64,000 bases of DNA, taken from contig CAWKDZ010000005.1 in NCBI GenBank assembly GCA_963848525.1, positions 558,001 to 622,000 of the forward strand, given 5' to 3'. Shown piece after piece: positions 36,014 to 45,047 of the stretch (within the stretch, counting starts at the first letter, position 1; the number at the start of each line of letters is the position of its first letter). The notes below the pieces were generated by a model. The model made no database searches, was not told the origin of the DNA, and saw only the letters and a program-made list of their open reading frames with translations. Made by a program: the position numbers and the translations under genes. This DNA is from JACCTU01 sp963848525 (GTDB lineage Bacteria; Actinomycetota; Thermoleophilia; Gaiellales; Gaiellaceae).

Positions 36014-36390
36014 CGAGCCCGCCCCTCGCAGTGGTGCTTCACCGTGGCGACGAGCTCGGCGATGTTCACCGGCTTCGAGAGGTAGCCGTCGAAACCGGCG
36101 GCCAGGAATCGCTCGCGGTCTCCCTCCATCGCCTGCGCGGTCAGGGCGAGCACGGGGATCGACGCGGTGCGCTCGTCCGCCCGCAGCCGGCCGAGCGCTT
36201 CGACGCCGTCGAGGTCCGGGAGCTGGATGTCCATGAGCACGAGATCGGCGGAGTGCTCGGTGGCCAGCTCGATCGCTTGCCCTCCGGTCGTCGCCTCGAG
36301 CGTGCGGTACCCCGCCGCGAGGAGGACGTCCCGGAACAGCTTCATGTTCTTCTCGTTGTCCTCGACCACGAGGATCTGCGGGGCGGTCAT
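36010..36390 (-). CDS. single-domain response regulator
   Basis: A 126-residue receiver protein without output domain: ILVVEDNEKNMKLFRDVLLA, the phospho-Asp in LVLMDIQLPDLDG, a Thr at LALTAQAM and the conserved Lys in YLSKPVN. It lies between the sensor kinase and the receiver-cyclase gene with 4-base overlaps on both sides, so it may act as a phosphate relay or as a competing sink. A near-identical type of protein is encoded at 39396-39764 (shared NEKN.KL.RDVL.AAG pattern). Confidence 0.9.
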   Translation of the reverse strand: MTAPQILVVEDNEKNMKLFRDVLLAAGYRTLEATTGGQAIELATEHSADLVLMDIQLPDLDGVEALGRLRADERTASIPVLALTAQAMEGDRERFLAAGFDGYLSKPVNIAELVATVKHHCEGRAR

Positions 36391-38261
36391 GGCTGGACAG
36401 GCCTCGTCGGAAGCGTGAACACGAACGTGCTCCCCTCACCGAGCTCGCTCTCGACCCAGATCCGACCGCCGTGCAGCTCGACGAGCCGCTTCGAGACCGC
36501 AAGACCGAGGCCGGTCCCGTCGCTCTGCTCCACACCGAGCTCCGTCTGCTGGAACTCCTCGAAGATCCGCTCCTGATCCTCGAGGGCGATGCCGGGCCCC
36601 GTGTCGGTCACAGAGACCCTCACTTCGCCGTTGACCTGGAGCGCCCGCACGTCGACGGCTCCACCGGTCGGCGTGAACCTCACCGCGTTCGAGAGCAGGT
36701 TGAAGACCACCTGTCTGATCCGACGCTGGTCGCCCGTGACGAAGCCGACCTCCGAGCTCGGCTCGAGCGCGACCCGGACACCGTCTTTTACCGCCCGCTC
36801 GCGCACCATCACGACTCCGCGTTCGAGCGTCTCCTGAACCGAGAACGGCGCGAGCTCGAGCTCGACCTGCCCGGCCTCCACCTTGGACAGATCGAGAACG
36901 TCGTTGATCAGCGCCAGCAGGTGGTTGGCCGAGGTGAGGATGTCCTCGAGGTACTCCTCCTGCTTCTCGTTGACCTCACCGAAGAGCTTCTCGTGCAGGA
37001 CCTGCGAGAAGCCGATGATCGCGTTCAGCGGCGTCCGGAGCTCGTGCGACATGTTCGCCAGGAACTCGGACTTGTGCCTGCTCGCGGCTTCGAGCTCGCG
37101 GCTCTTCCGGTCGAGCTCCTCGAGTGCCGTAGCGAGTTCGAGCGTGCGCGCCTCGACTTTCTGCTCGAGCCCCGCGTAGGACTCCTGGAGCTGGGCTGCC
37201 ATGCGATTGAACTGCTCGGCGAGCGCCCCCAGTTCGTCGTTGCTCGCGACCTCGATCCGCTGGTCGAGCGCCCCCGAGCCGATCCTCGCCGCCGCAGCCT
37301 GGATCGCCTCGATCGGACGGACGAGCCTGCGTGCAAGCAGCACGCCGGTGGCGGTTGCGAGTAGCAGGAAGGCGACGAGCAGCAGCGCGGTGCGCCAGAT
37401 CGCCGCTTTGAGAGGCGCGAACGCCTCGGCGAGCGGCTCCTCGACGAAGACGTGCCAGTCGAGCGAGTCGATCGTCTGGAATGCGCTCAGCACCTCGGTG
37501 CCGTCCGGGTCGCGCCCGGTCGTGGCCGCGTCGGCGGACGCGGTCGCGGGGGCGCGGAGCGACGGCCTCCACCTGCGGAAGCGAGGCAAAGCTCGTGCGC
37601 CGACGGACGAGGTCGACGTCCGGGTGCGTGATCAGTTGCCCGCGGCGGTCGACTGCATACGCGTAGCCCGCCGTTCCGATCCGGGCTCGGTCGACGATCG
37701 GGCCGACGAACGCGAGGTCGATCTCGGCCACGACGACGCCTCGCCCGCCCGGTCTCGGCTACGGCGACCGTCACGTGCGGTTGGGAACCGCGCTGGAAGT
37801 AGACGTCTCCGACGTACCGCTGTGCTGCCCGCGCGCGGACGAATGCCTTGCTCCTCGCGAAGTCGATCCCGCTGTCAGTGCGGTCGAGCTCGAGCGGGGA
37901 GACGCGCGATTCGTTCCTTCCCGGTGGCGTCGAGGTAGCTCAGCTCGCTGACGAGCTTGTCCCTGCTGAGCAGGCGGTGGAAGTCCTGGTTGCGCTCCGT
38001 GAGTCCGGCTCGGTCGTCGCCCGTCGTCGGCTGGGCGAGCGCCTCGAGCTCGCGGACCACGTCCTGCATCGTTTGCTCGATCGCGGCGGCGGCGGTGGAC
38101 GCCTTGTCCCGCTCGACGCGAGCCAGCGCCCGCTTGCTGTCCTGGTACGAGAAGTAGAGCTCGGTGAGGCCGACCGAGACACTCGCGGCCGCGACGAGCG
38201 CCACGACGACGGCGGTGTACTTCCAGATCAGGCGTCGGTGCCGCCGTGCGGTCGGTTCCAC
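36387..38261 (-). CDS. membrane sensor histidine kinase, three frame breaks
   Basis: Reading through three one-base insertions (near 37908, 37745 and 37563) gives a ~620-residue kinase. It has a first membrane helix (YTAVVVALVAAASVSVGLTE), a ~240-residue extracytoplasmic sensor of dCache type (AYAVDRRGQLITHPD is the typical second-lobe segment), a second helix (TALLLVAFLLLATATGVLLA), HAMP, a dimerisation domain with SHELRTPLNAIIGF and an ATPase domain (NLLSNAVRFTP, DTGPGIA, GTGLGLAVSKRLV). All kinase boxes are intact. It lies 24 bases after the substrate-binding lipoprotein gene and overlaps the receiver gene. Confidence 0.85.
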
Positions 38262-38285
38262 GCTACGCGCTCCCGGTGGTCGTTG

Positions 38286-39311
38286 CTAAGGCTGCTGCGG
38301 CTCCCGAAAGACGTGGTCCGCTCGGATGATCATTTCCTGTGGCACCTTGATGCCGAGCCGCGCCGCGGTCTCGAGGTTGATCGCGAGCTCGATCTTTGAT
38401 ACCTCCTCGACCGTCAGGTCGGCCGGGGTTGCGCCACGAAGGAGTCTGTCGACGTAGCGGGCGCCGGCTCGGCCGATGAGGGGAAGGTCGATCCCGTACG
38501 AGAACAGCGCCCCTTCCTCGACCCACTCCTTTCGGTGTGCCTGCACGGGCAGACGCGCCTTGTTCGCGAGCCTGATCGTCAACGCCGAGTGGTTGAGCCT
38601 GAGGCTCGGCGACAGGAGGAAGGCCCCGTCGACCTCGCCGCGGCGCAGCGAGCGAAAGATGCGCTCGAGATCCTGCGCGCTCGAGGCTTCGCGGATGTCC
38701 AGCTCGAGCGGTCGTGGCAGCTGCGCCGCTGCCGCCTGCGTCTCGGGCAGGAGCCTCTTCGTTGCACGGTCTTCTGGATCGACGAGCGTGAGCACGCGAC
38801 GCAGCTGCGGCACGAGCAGCTGGTAGAGCTCGAGCTGCTTGGCGACGACGTCACGGGCCCCGTAGACGCCCGTGAGGTTCGACTCCGGACGGTCCAGGCT
38901 CTCCACGAGGCCGTCGCGGACCGGATCGGAGGGGTGCAGGAACACGATCGGGATCGGATTCGGTGTGCCTGAAGTGGCCTTCTGGGCGGCGCCGATCGAC
39001 CCGTCCTCGAAGGCGACGATGACGTCGACCCCTTGCCGAACGAAGAGGTCGGCCTGTGGCTCCGCGGCGTCCGGCTCGAGGTTCCTCCACATCAGCTTGA
39101 CGTTCCGACCGTCGGTCCAGCCCAGTTCCGCAAGCCGGCCTTTCAGGGACGGCCACGACGGAGGAATGTGATCGGTCCCTACATGCATGAGCCCGACGCG
39201 CGGCGCATCCTGCGCAGCCGAGCCGTCCCCGTCGGAAGTGGAGCAGGCGGTGAGAACCGTCGTAGAGAGCAACGCACAACCGAGCGCCAGACTCGATGAC
39301 CAGGACGCCAT
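38286..39311 (-). CDS. ABC-type substrate-binding lipoprotein (PF04392 type)
   Basis: A 341-residue lipoprotein with a lipobox VLTAC (Cys at about residue 22) and the ABC_sub_bind fold: VGLMHVGTDHIPP, LGWTDGRNVKLMWRN, DVIVAFEDGSIGAAQKA, PIVFLHPSDPVRDGLVES and SYGIDLPLIGRAGARYVDRL. Most members work with ABC permeases, but none is encoded here. Instead it heads the sensor kinase-receiver-cyclase set, so it probably delivers a ligand to the kinase sensor (inference). ATG at 39311 chosen because the signal peptide begins there. Confidence 0.85.
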   Translation of the reverse strand: MASWSSSLALGCALLSTTVLTACSTSDGDGSAAQDAPRVGLMHVGTDHIPPSWPSLKGRLAELGWTDGRNVKLMWRNLEPDAAEPQADLFVRQGVDVIVAFEDGSIGAAQKATSGTPNPIPIVFLHPSDPVRDGLVESLDRPESNLTGVYGARDVVAKQLELYQLLVPQLRRVLTLVDPEDRATKRLLPETQAAAAQLPRPLELDIREASSAQDLERIFRSLRRGEVDGAFLLSPSLRLNHSALTIRLANKARLPVQAHRKEWVEEGALFSYGIDLPLIGRAGARYVDRLLRGATPADLTVEEVSKIELAINLETAARLGIKVPQEMIIRADHVFREPQQP

Positions 39312-39395
39312 GAGACAACAGTACGACGCGCAGGCCTGAAAGCCAATCGTGCCCCCCTGCGGGTGGCAGGGGTGCTGGCACACCTTCTCGGGGCG

Positions 39396-39764
39396 TCACT
39401 CCTCGACGGGTCGACAAAAGCGACGCACCTGCTCCGGGAACTCGGCGACCGTGATCGGCTTCTCGATGTAGCCGCTGAAGCCGGAAGCGTGCAACCAATC
39501 GCCGCCGGGCACAGCGCTCAAGGCCACGATCGGGATCTGTGCAGTCCTCGGGCGGTTTCGGAGCTCTCGCAAGACCTCCGAACCGTCTGTGTCGGGCAGA
39601 CGTAGGTCGAGCAGGACCACGTCCGGTAGTTGACCGTCGGCAAGCGCGACCGCCTCCGCGCCCGTTGCCGCCTCGAGTGTCTCCAGCCCGGCAGCCCGCA
39701 GCACGTCGCGGGCGAGCTTGCGGTTCTTTTCGTTGTCGTCGACGATCAGGACGCGCAGCGGCAT
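39396..39764 (-). CDS. single-domain response regulator
   Basis: A 122-residue receiver domain: VLIVDDNEKNRKLARDVLRA, the phospho-Asp in VVLLDLRLPDTDG, and YIEKPIT with the conserved Lys. No output domain. A close paralog of the receiver protein at 36010-36390. It is divergent from the LuxR response regulator (17-base gap) and 84 bases from the lipoprotein gene in the same direction, so it may belong to the same transcript as first gene. Confidence 0.88.
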   Translation of the reverse strand: MPLRVLIVDDNEKNRKLARDVLRAAGLETLEAATGAEAVALADGQLPDVVLLDLRLPDTDGSEVLRELRNRPRTAQIPIVALSAVPGGDWLHASGFSGYIEKPITVAEFPEQVRRFCRPVEE

Positions 39765-39781
39765 CGCCGTATTCTCTGCGC

Positions 39782-40447
39782 ATGCCGATCCGACTCGTCC
39801 TGGCCGAGGACGACTACCTGGTTCGCGAGGGGGTTCGTCGCCTGCTCGAGACGCGGTCCGACCTCGAGGTCGCCGCCGTCTGCGACGATCTCGACTCGCT
39901 GCTCGCCGCGGTCGAAGCGGAGAAGCCCGACGTCGTCGTCACCGACATCCGCATGCCGCCGGGCGAGACGGACGAGGGGATTCAGGCTGCCGAGCGGTTG
40001 CGCGAGACGCACCCCGAGGTGGGCGTCGTCGTGCTCAGCCAGTACGCGAACGCGAGCTACGTGCTCGCGCTCCTGGAGGGTGGGTCGGAGCGGCGTGCCT
40101 ACCTCTTGAAGGAGCGCGTGAAGGATCTCGAGCAACTGGTCGACGCCATTCAGGCGGTCGCGGAGGGCGGTTCGCTGATCGACCCGAAGGTCGTCGACGC
40201 ACTGGTCGCGGAGAACGCCCGGGGCGAGGAGTCACCGCTCAACCAGCTGACGCCGCGCGAGCGCGACGTCTTGCGCGAGATGGCGGAGGGAAAGAACAAC
40301 GCTGCGATCGCCGAAGGGCTCTTCTTGACCGAGCGATCGGTCGAGAAGGTGATCCACTCGATCTTCCTCAAGCTCGGGCTCACGTGGGAAGAGGCGATTC
40401 ATAAGCGGGTGAAGGCAGTGATCCTCTACCTGGCCGAGAGCGACTAG
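39782..40447 (+). CDS. NarL/LuxR-type response regulator
   Basis: A 221-residue regulator with receiver domain (RLVLAEDDYLVREGVRRLL, phospho-Asp in VVVTDIRMPPG, and YLLKERV with the conserved Lys) and a C-terminal LuxR helix-turn-helix (LTPRERDVLREMAEGKNNAA, then SVEKVIHSIFLKLGL). The loop after the phospho-Asp reads MPPGETDEGIQAAE, typical of actinobacterial NarL regulators. It overlaps the convergent histidine kinase by four bases. It likely pairs with that kinase, although the kinase ATPase domain looks damaged. Confidence 0.9.
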   Translation: MPIRLVLAEDDYLVREGVRRLLETRSDLEVAAVCDDLDSLLAAVEAEKPDVVVTDIRMPPGETDEGIQAAERLRETHPEVGVVVLSQYANASYVLALLEGGSERRAYLLKERVKDLEQLVDAIQAVAEGGSLIDPKVVDALVAENARGEESPLNQLTPRERDVLREMAEGKNNAAIAEGLFLTERSVEKVIHSIFLKLGLTWEEAIHKRVKAVILYLAESD

Positions 40448-41115
40448 CGCCGGGAGAGCGGGAGCGAGCCGACGGCGTGCAGGCCGCGACCAGCCTTCGA
40501 CTCGATCGTTAGACGACCGCCGAGCGCCTCAATGCGGTCGACGATCCGCTGCGGCCGGGCATCGGTCGCGGTGCCGTCCGCGACGATCTCGAAGGCCACG
40601 GCTCCGTCGTCCTCTCGCACGGTGACGGTTGCCCGAGTCCCGGCGCCGGCGTGCTCGAACGCCTCGAGACAGGACCAGTAGATCGCAGCAGCTACTTCGA
40701 GCGGATAGTCCACCTGCGTGCCGAGCTCGAGGGTCGCGCGCACGCCGACGCTGCCGGCTGCCCAGCGCAACGCCGTGGCGAGACCACCACCCTCGAGCGA
40801 CGGCGGGTAGATGCGCTGTGCGAGCCGCGCGGTCTCGTCCAGCGCCTCTTGGACGGTGCGCGCCATGTCGTCCACGAGCGCCTTCGCTGCCGAAGGATCC
40901 TTCTCGGCCAGCTCGTCGACGAGCTGCAAATTGACCGCGAGCGCGATCAGGTGCTGCTGAACGCCCTCGTGCAGGTCGCGCTCGATCCTGCGCCGGTCGG
41001 CGTCCGCGGCTAGGACGAGTCGCTCGCGGGACGCGCGCAGCTCCGCAATCTGTTCGTCCTGTCGAGACTCCAGCGCCGACCTCCTCGTCGCGGGCCTGCG
41101 GAAGTTGTGCGTGAT
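40444..41115 (-). CDS. HisKA_3-type histidine kinase with degenerate ATPase domain
   Basis: About 220 residues can be supported. The dimerisation/phosphoacceptor helix is RRRIERDLHEGVQQHLIALA with the phospho-His in DLHEG, followed by ETARLAQRIYPPSLEGGGLA. The ATPase domain is unusual: the N-box, normally CLEALQNALKHA-like, reads SCLEAFEHAGAG, as if four residues including the Mg-binding Asn were lost, and the G1 region reads ADGTATDA without DxGxG. IEALGGRLTIESKAGRG is normal. There is no sensor domain. No ATG, GTG or TTG fits the N-terminus; I place the end near 41115, and the start is unresolved. Confidence 0.65.
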   Translation of the reverse strand: MTHNFRRPATRRSALESRQDEQIAELRASRERLVLAADADRRRIERDLHEGVQQHLIALAVNLQLVDELAEKDPSAAKALVDDMARTVQEALDETARLAQRIYPPSLEGGGLATALRWAAGSVGVRATLELGTQVDYPLEVAAAIYWSCLEAFEHAGAGTRATVTVREDDGAVAFEIVADGTATDARPQRIVDRIEALGGRLTIESKAGRGLHAVGSLPLSRR

Positions 41116-41170
41116 CGCGTCGCCTCCGTCAAGGAGCCAGCACCCCTCTTCAGCGGATGGGCAGCCTCCC

Positions 41171-41199
41171 GGAACTCGCCTGTCGCCACGGTAGTCGGG
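41171..41199 (+). promoter_or_regulatory. candidate ECF-sigma promoter for the cupin gene
   Basis: GGAACT (41171-41176), 17 bases, then GTCGGG (41194-41199), resembling the GGAAC-N17-GTC pattern of extracytoplasmic-function sigma promoters. It lies 57 bases upstream of the cupin ATG. Weak evidence from spacing and hexamers only. Confidence 0.3.
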
Positions 41200-41255
41200 G
41201 CCTCGAGGACGTCCTAGCGTCGCTGAACACCGAACATCGACAGGAAGGAACAGCG

Positions 41256-41744
41256 ATGAGGAAATCCGTTGTCGGGGCGGCAATCGTCGCAGGACTCGCT
41301 CTCTTCGGGATCGCCGCGACCGCAATGGCGACGCTCGGCTCGGGCGTGACCAGCACGACGCTCGCGACAGGGAATGCCGCGGACATCGACATCTTGGTCA
41401 AGACGGGCAAGTGGAAGCTCGGGCTCGACACGAAGGGGCCGTCGACGCTCGCCGTGACCGAGAACCGGGTCGCGCCCCTCGGACACTTCGGCTGGCACAG
41501 CCATCCAGGCCCCAGCCTCGTGATCGTCAAGTCGGGGACGTCGACCTTCTACCGAGGTGACGATCCCGAATGCAAGCCACAAGTGCAGCTCGCCGGGACG
41601 GCCTACGTCGACCCCGGCGGCGTCGTGCACACCGCACGCAACGAGAGCGCCACCGAGGAACTCGTCGTGATCGTGATGAGGCTCATTCCCGAAGGAGCAG
41701 CGCCTCGCATCGACGAGCCGAACCCCGGGAACTGCCCCTTCTAG
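41256..41744 (+). CDS. exported cupin-domain protein
   Basis: A 162-residue protein with signal peptide (residues 1-25, cleavage near AMA-TL) and one cupin barrel. The metal site is visible as GWHSHPGPS (His81, His83) with a later His in GGVVHTARNES (His125). Exported single cupins often bind metals or act as dioxygenases or isomerases; substrate unknown. AGGAAGGA precedes the ATG. Codons 118-131 and 142-151 are repeated, base for base, in inverted orientation at 45726-45800. Confidence 0.85.
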   Translation: MRKSVVGAAIVAGLALFGIAATAMATLGSGVTSTTLATGNAADIDILVKTGKWKLGLDTKGPSTLAVTENRVAPLGHFGWHSHPGPSLVIVKSGTSTFYRGDDPECKPQVQLAGTAYVDPGGVVHTARNESATEELVVIVMRLIPEGAAPRIDEPNPGNCPF

Positions 41745-41811
41745 TTCCCGGCTTCGAGAGACGGAGGGGCGGAACCGGATCCGTCCCTCCGCCGCGCAAA
41801 GGGGGAACGCG

Positions 41812-44328
41812 TCACTCGATCACGGCCCTGGCGATCGCGGGCGGCTCGCGCCCGGCGAGGACCCAGCCGCCCGCGGCGGCGGCCAGCGGCAGGCAGACGA
41901 CCGCGAGGACGAGGTAGAGGAACGGGACGTCGCTCAGGTAGCCGAGATCGTCGTAGTACAGCGCCGCGAGGACGACGTACGCGCCGACGATGCCGAGGAG
42001 CGCGCCGAGGAGGGCGAGCGCTCCGGCCGTGGTGGCCGTCAGCGTGCGGCGGATACCCGAGGTGGCTCCGGTCGCGGTCAGCGTGCGGAGGTCACCGGCG
42101 CTCTCGCTCCGGATCAGCCCGACCGTCATCGCGAGGATGCACAGCGCCAGGAGGGCGCCCGCGGCCGTCGCGATCGCAATCGCGCTTCCGTAGGTTTCGC
42201 CCTCGTGCCGGACCTCGATCGCGAGGCCGCCATTGGCAGCGAGCTCGCGAGCGTCCCCGATCTGGTCGCTCGTCAGCGGCCGACTCGACTCGACGAGCCA
42301 GCCGGCCGGAATCTGCTTCCAGCCGAGACGTCGAAGACCGTCGACGGTGACGAACGTCGGCGGCGTTACGGTCGCTCCCCCGGCCGAACCGAACAGGTGC
42401 TGACCCCAGTCGATCCTCTGGACGTTCGAGACGCGGAAGGCCCCCCGACTCGACATCTTCGGGACGAAGAGCTCGCCGGTCGGGACCGACGGATCGGCGA
42501 GGAAGTCCGCGCTCGGATCGACCGTGGCAGGATCGATCCCGAGGTACCTGAGCACCGCAGGCGTGGCGACGAAGAGCTGGGACTCCGGCCTGTACGAGAA
42601 CCGTCCGCCGCCGTTGTCGACTCTTCTCATGAGGATGGCGGGGAAGAACGACCGCACACCCTCGATGACTTGCGGTCGCGCACCGGGCGCCAACGCGTTG
42701 TTCAGTGTGAGCAGCGTTCCGCCTTCGAGTCGAGCGGCGAGCTGTCGCACGCGAGCGGCCGAGCGTTCGAGTTGGGCGGGCGTCTGGGATGGAATGAACT
42801 CCCAAGCCCTTGGACCCATGTACACCCGGACCTGTCGGTCGGACAGGTTGGGCGGCTCGGCGGCCGACTTCGCTTCCTCTGCCGACGCGACGACGACGAA
42901 CGTCGCTGCGATGCCGAGCGCGAGAGTGATGGCGGCGAGTGCCGCACCGGAGCGGGCCTGGTAGCGAGCCAGGTCTCGCAGCGCAAGCCGTGGCGCAATC
43001 GAGACACGCCCCGCCACACCCGAGAAGATGCGGATCGCCGGCGGGCCCAGGAGCAGACAGCCGAGGATCGTCGCGACGATTCCGGCGACCAGCAGTGGCG
43101 CGCTGTCCCGGTTCGACAGCGCAAGGCAGCCGATGCCGACCGCGATCAGCGCTGCAGCCGCAATGGCCGAGTGGCGTATAGGCCTCGGCTTGGGCGGTCG
43201 TCCCGAGAGCGCGAGCATGACCGGGAGGCGGGCGACCGCTCGCCCGGGCCACCAGGCGGCGGCGGTCGCTCCGAGCACTGCGAGGACGACGGTCGCCGCG
43301 AGCAGTCCCCAGGGAAGGCTGAGCCGGTCGACGCGATGGTCGATCGCCGACTCAAGAGTCGGGGCGAACACGATCCAGAGTGCGAGACCCACGCTCGTCC
43401 CGACCACTGCGGCGATCGTCCCGACGACGACGCCGTTCCACAGCAGCACAAGGCGGACGTGCTTCTGCGTGGCGCCGACGGCGGTGAGCATGCCGAGCTG
43501 GCGGAGCCGGCGCTGAGCGACGACCGCGAATCCTGCGGCCGCAACCAGCGAGGCCAGGAGCAGGAAGACGGTGGCCACGGAGAACATCGCGAACGTGGTG
43601 TCCACCGGCTGGTCGTCGCCGCGACGTTTGCCGGACACGACGGCGGAGCGCTCGCCCTGGGACTCGAAGAGTGATTCGATCAACCCTTCGTCGGCGCCGG
43701 TCAGGACGGTGGCGTAGTCGGGCGCAGCCAAAGTTGACGGGGCGACGAGCGCGAACTCGTCGCTCAGCTTCCGCGGGTTCTCGACGATGCCCACGACCGT
43801 CCGCCGAGAACCGTCGAGCGCCAGCGTCGACCCGAGCTCGAGTTGCAGCAGCTCCGCGACACCGTTCGTGACTGCGACTTGGCGCGGGCCGAGCGGGTAG
43901 CTGCCCTGTCGGAGTGCGAGGAGCCCTCCGCCGTACGGGCCCTCGGGGTCCTGTGCCCGGAAGTCCACCTTCTCGACGCTGCCCGGGACATCCGCCGTGC
44001 GGTGCTCGATTACATCGGTGGTCCCGAACGTCTCCTCGGCCGAGGCCAAGGCAGCCTCGAACGCCTGCGGATCGGTGCCGTCGAGTTCGAGCAGGGACGT
44101 GGCGGAGCCGAACTCGGCGTCGTCCGAGGACGCGGCCCCCGTGTTGGAGACGAATGTGATGCTGCCGATCGCGGCCGCGACCGCGACGGCGAGCAGAGCG
44201 AGCACCAGGACCTGCTGGCGCCATTCGCGGCGGAACATGCGCCCCGCCCAGCGGATCACAGCTCGGCGGGCGGTCACTCCACCGCTCGCGGCGCCGCGCA
44301 ACGCCGAGCGGTGAGCGAGCGTCGTCAT
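41812..44328 (-). CDS. FtsX/MacB-type ABC transporter permease
   Basis: An 838-residue permease with the two-module FtsX layout: one N-terminal membrane helix (LVLALLAVAVAAAIGSITFV), a large extracytoplasmic domain, three helices (FLLLASLVAAAGFAVVAQRR and two more), a second extracytoplasmic domain, and a final three-helix FtsX module with LTATGATSGIRRTLTATT. The AVGATQKHVRLVLLWNG loop is the ATPase-coupling site. It works with the LolD-like ATPase encoded upstream (4-base overlap). It likely exports lipids, peptides or antibiotics rather than importing. Confidence 0.9.
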   Translation of the reverse strand: MTTLAHRSALRGAASGGVTARRAVIRWAGRMFRREWRQQVLVLALLAVAVAAAIGSITFVSNTGAASSDDAEFGSATSLLELDGTDPQAFEAALASAEETFGTTDVIEHRTADVPGSVEKVDFRAQDPEGPYGGGLLALRQGSYPLGPRQVAVTNGVAELLQLELGSTLALDGSRRTVVGIVENPRKLSDEFALVAPSTLAAPDYATVLTGADEGLIESLFESQGERSAVVSGKRRGDDQPVDTTFAMFSVATVFLLLASLVAAAGFAVVAQRRLRQLGMLTAVGATQKHVRLVLLWNGVVVGTIAAVVGTSVGLALWIVFAPTLESAIDHRVDRLSLPWGLLAATVVLAVLGATAAAWWPGRAVARLPVMLALSGRPPKPRPIRHSAIAAAALIAVGIGCLALSNRDSAPLLVAGIVATILGCLLLGPPAIRIFSGVAGRVSIAPRLALRDLARYQARSGAALAAITLALGIAATFVVVASAEEAKSAAEPPNLSDRQVRVYMGPRAWEFIPSQTPAQLERSAARVRQLAARLEGGTLLTLNNALAPGARPQVIEGVRSFFPAILMRRVDNGGGRFSYRPESQLFVATPAVLRYLGIDPATVDPSADFLADPSVPTGELFVPKMSSRGAFRVSNVQRIDWGQHLFGSAGGATVTPPTFVTVDGLRRLGWKQIPAGWLVESSRPLTSDQIGDARELAANGGLAIEVRHEGETYGSAIAIATAAGALLALCILAMTVGLIRSESAGDLRTLTATGATSGIRRTLTATTAGALALLGALLGIVGAYVVLAALYYDDLGYLSDVPFLYLVLAVVCLPLAAAAGGWVLAGREPPAIARAVIE

Positions 44329-45047
44329 CGCCGATCGCCCGCCGCGAGCAGCGACTCCGGCCCCGGCGGCGCGACCGTCTGGTCGACGACGTGGCCGTCG
44401 CGCAGGAAGACGACGCGGTCGGCCCAGGACGCCAGGTGCGCCTCGTGGGTCACGACCACACCCGCGACTCCCCGCTGGGTGGCGGCTCGCAGCAGGCGCA
44501 TGACCGCCTCGCCGTTCACGGAGTCGAGGGCGCCGGTCGGCTCGTCAGCGAGCAGGAGGCCGCGCTTGCCGACGATCGCCCGGGCGATCGCGACCCGCTG
44601 GCGCTCGCCGCCCGACAGCTCGTCGGGATAGCGATCGGCACGTTCCGCGACGCCGAGCGCTCCGAGCGCCTCGACGCCCGCCGCACGTGCCGTTTTTGCG
44701 CGGACGCCGTCGAGCTCGAGCGGCAGGGTGACGTTCTCGACGGCCGTCAGGCCGGGGAGCAGGTTGAAGTCCTGGAACACGTAGCCGATCGACCGGCGGC
44801 GCATCCTTGCCCGATCCCCCCGCGAGACGGAGGCGAGGTCGACCCCGTCCACGAGCACCTCGCCGCTGCTCGGCTCTTCGAGGCTGCCGGCGATCGTCAA
44901 CAGCGTGCTCTTGCCGGATCCGCTCGGCCCCATGATCGCCACGAGCTCGTTGCGCTCGACCGAGAGGTCGACCGCGCGGAGCGCGTGCACCTCGCTCGGC
45001 CCGGAGCCGTAGACCTTCGATACCTGCCGCAGCTCGAGAGCGCTCAT
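44325..45047 (-). CDS. LolD/MacB-type ABC transporter ATP-binding protein
   Basis: A 240-residue ATPase with Walker A GPSGSGKSTLLT, Q-loop VFQDFNLLPGLTA, ABC signature LSGGERQRVAIARAI, Walker B LLLADEPTGALD and switch VVTHEAHLASWADRV. The extra-short loop after Walker A and the FNLLPGLTAVENV segment are typical of the MacB/LolD group. It overlaps both neighbours by four bases, in the order PadR regulator, ATPase, permease. Confidence 0.93.
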   Translation of the reverse strand: MSALELRQVSKVYGSGPSEVHALRAVDLSVERNELVAIMGPSGSGKSTLLTIAGSLEEPSSGEVLVDGVDLASVSRGDRARMRRRSIGYVFQDFNLLPGLTAVENVTLPLELDGVRAKTARAAGVEALGALGVAERADRYPDELSGGERQRVAIARAIVGKRGLLLADEPTGALDSVNGEAVMRLLRAATQRGVAGVVVTHEAHLASWADRVVFLRDGHVVDQTVAPPGPESLLAAGDRR

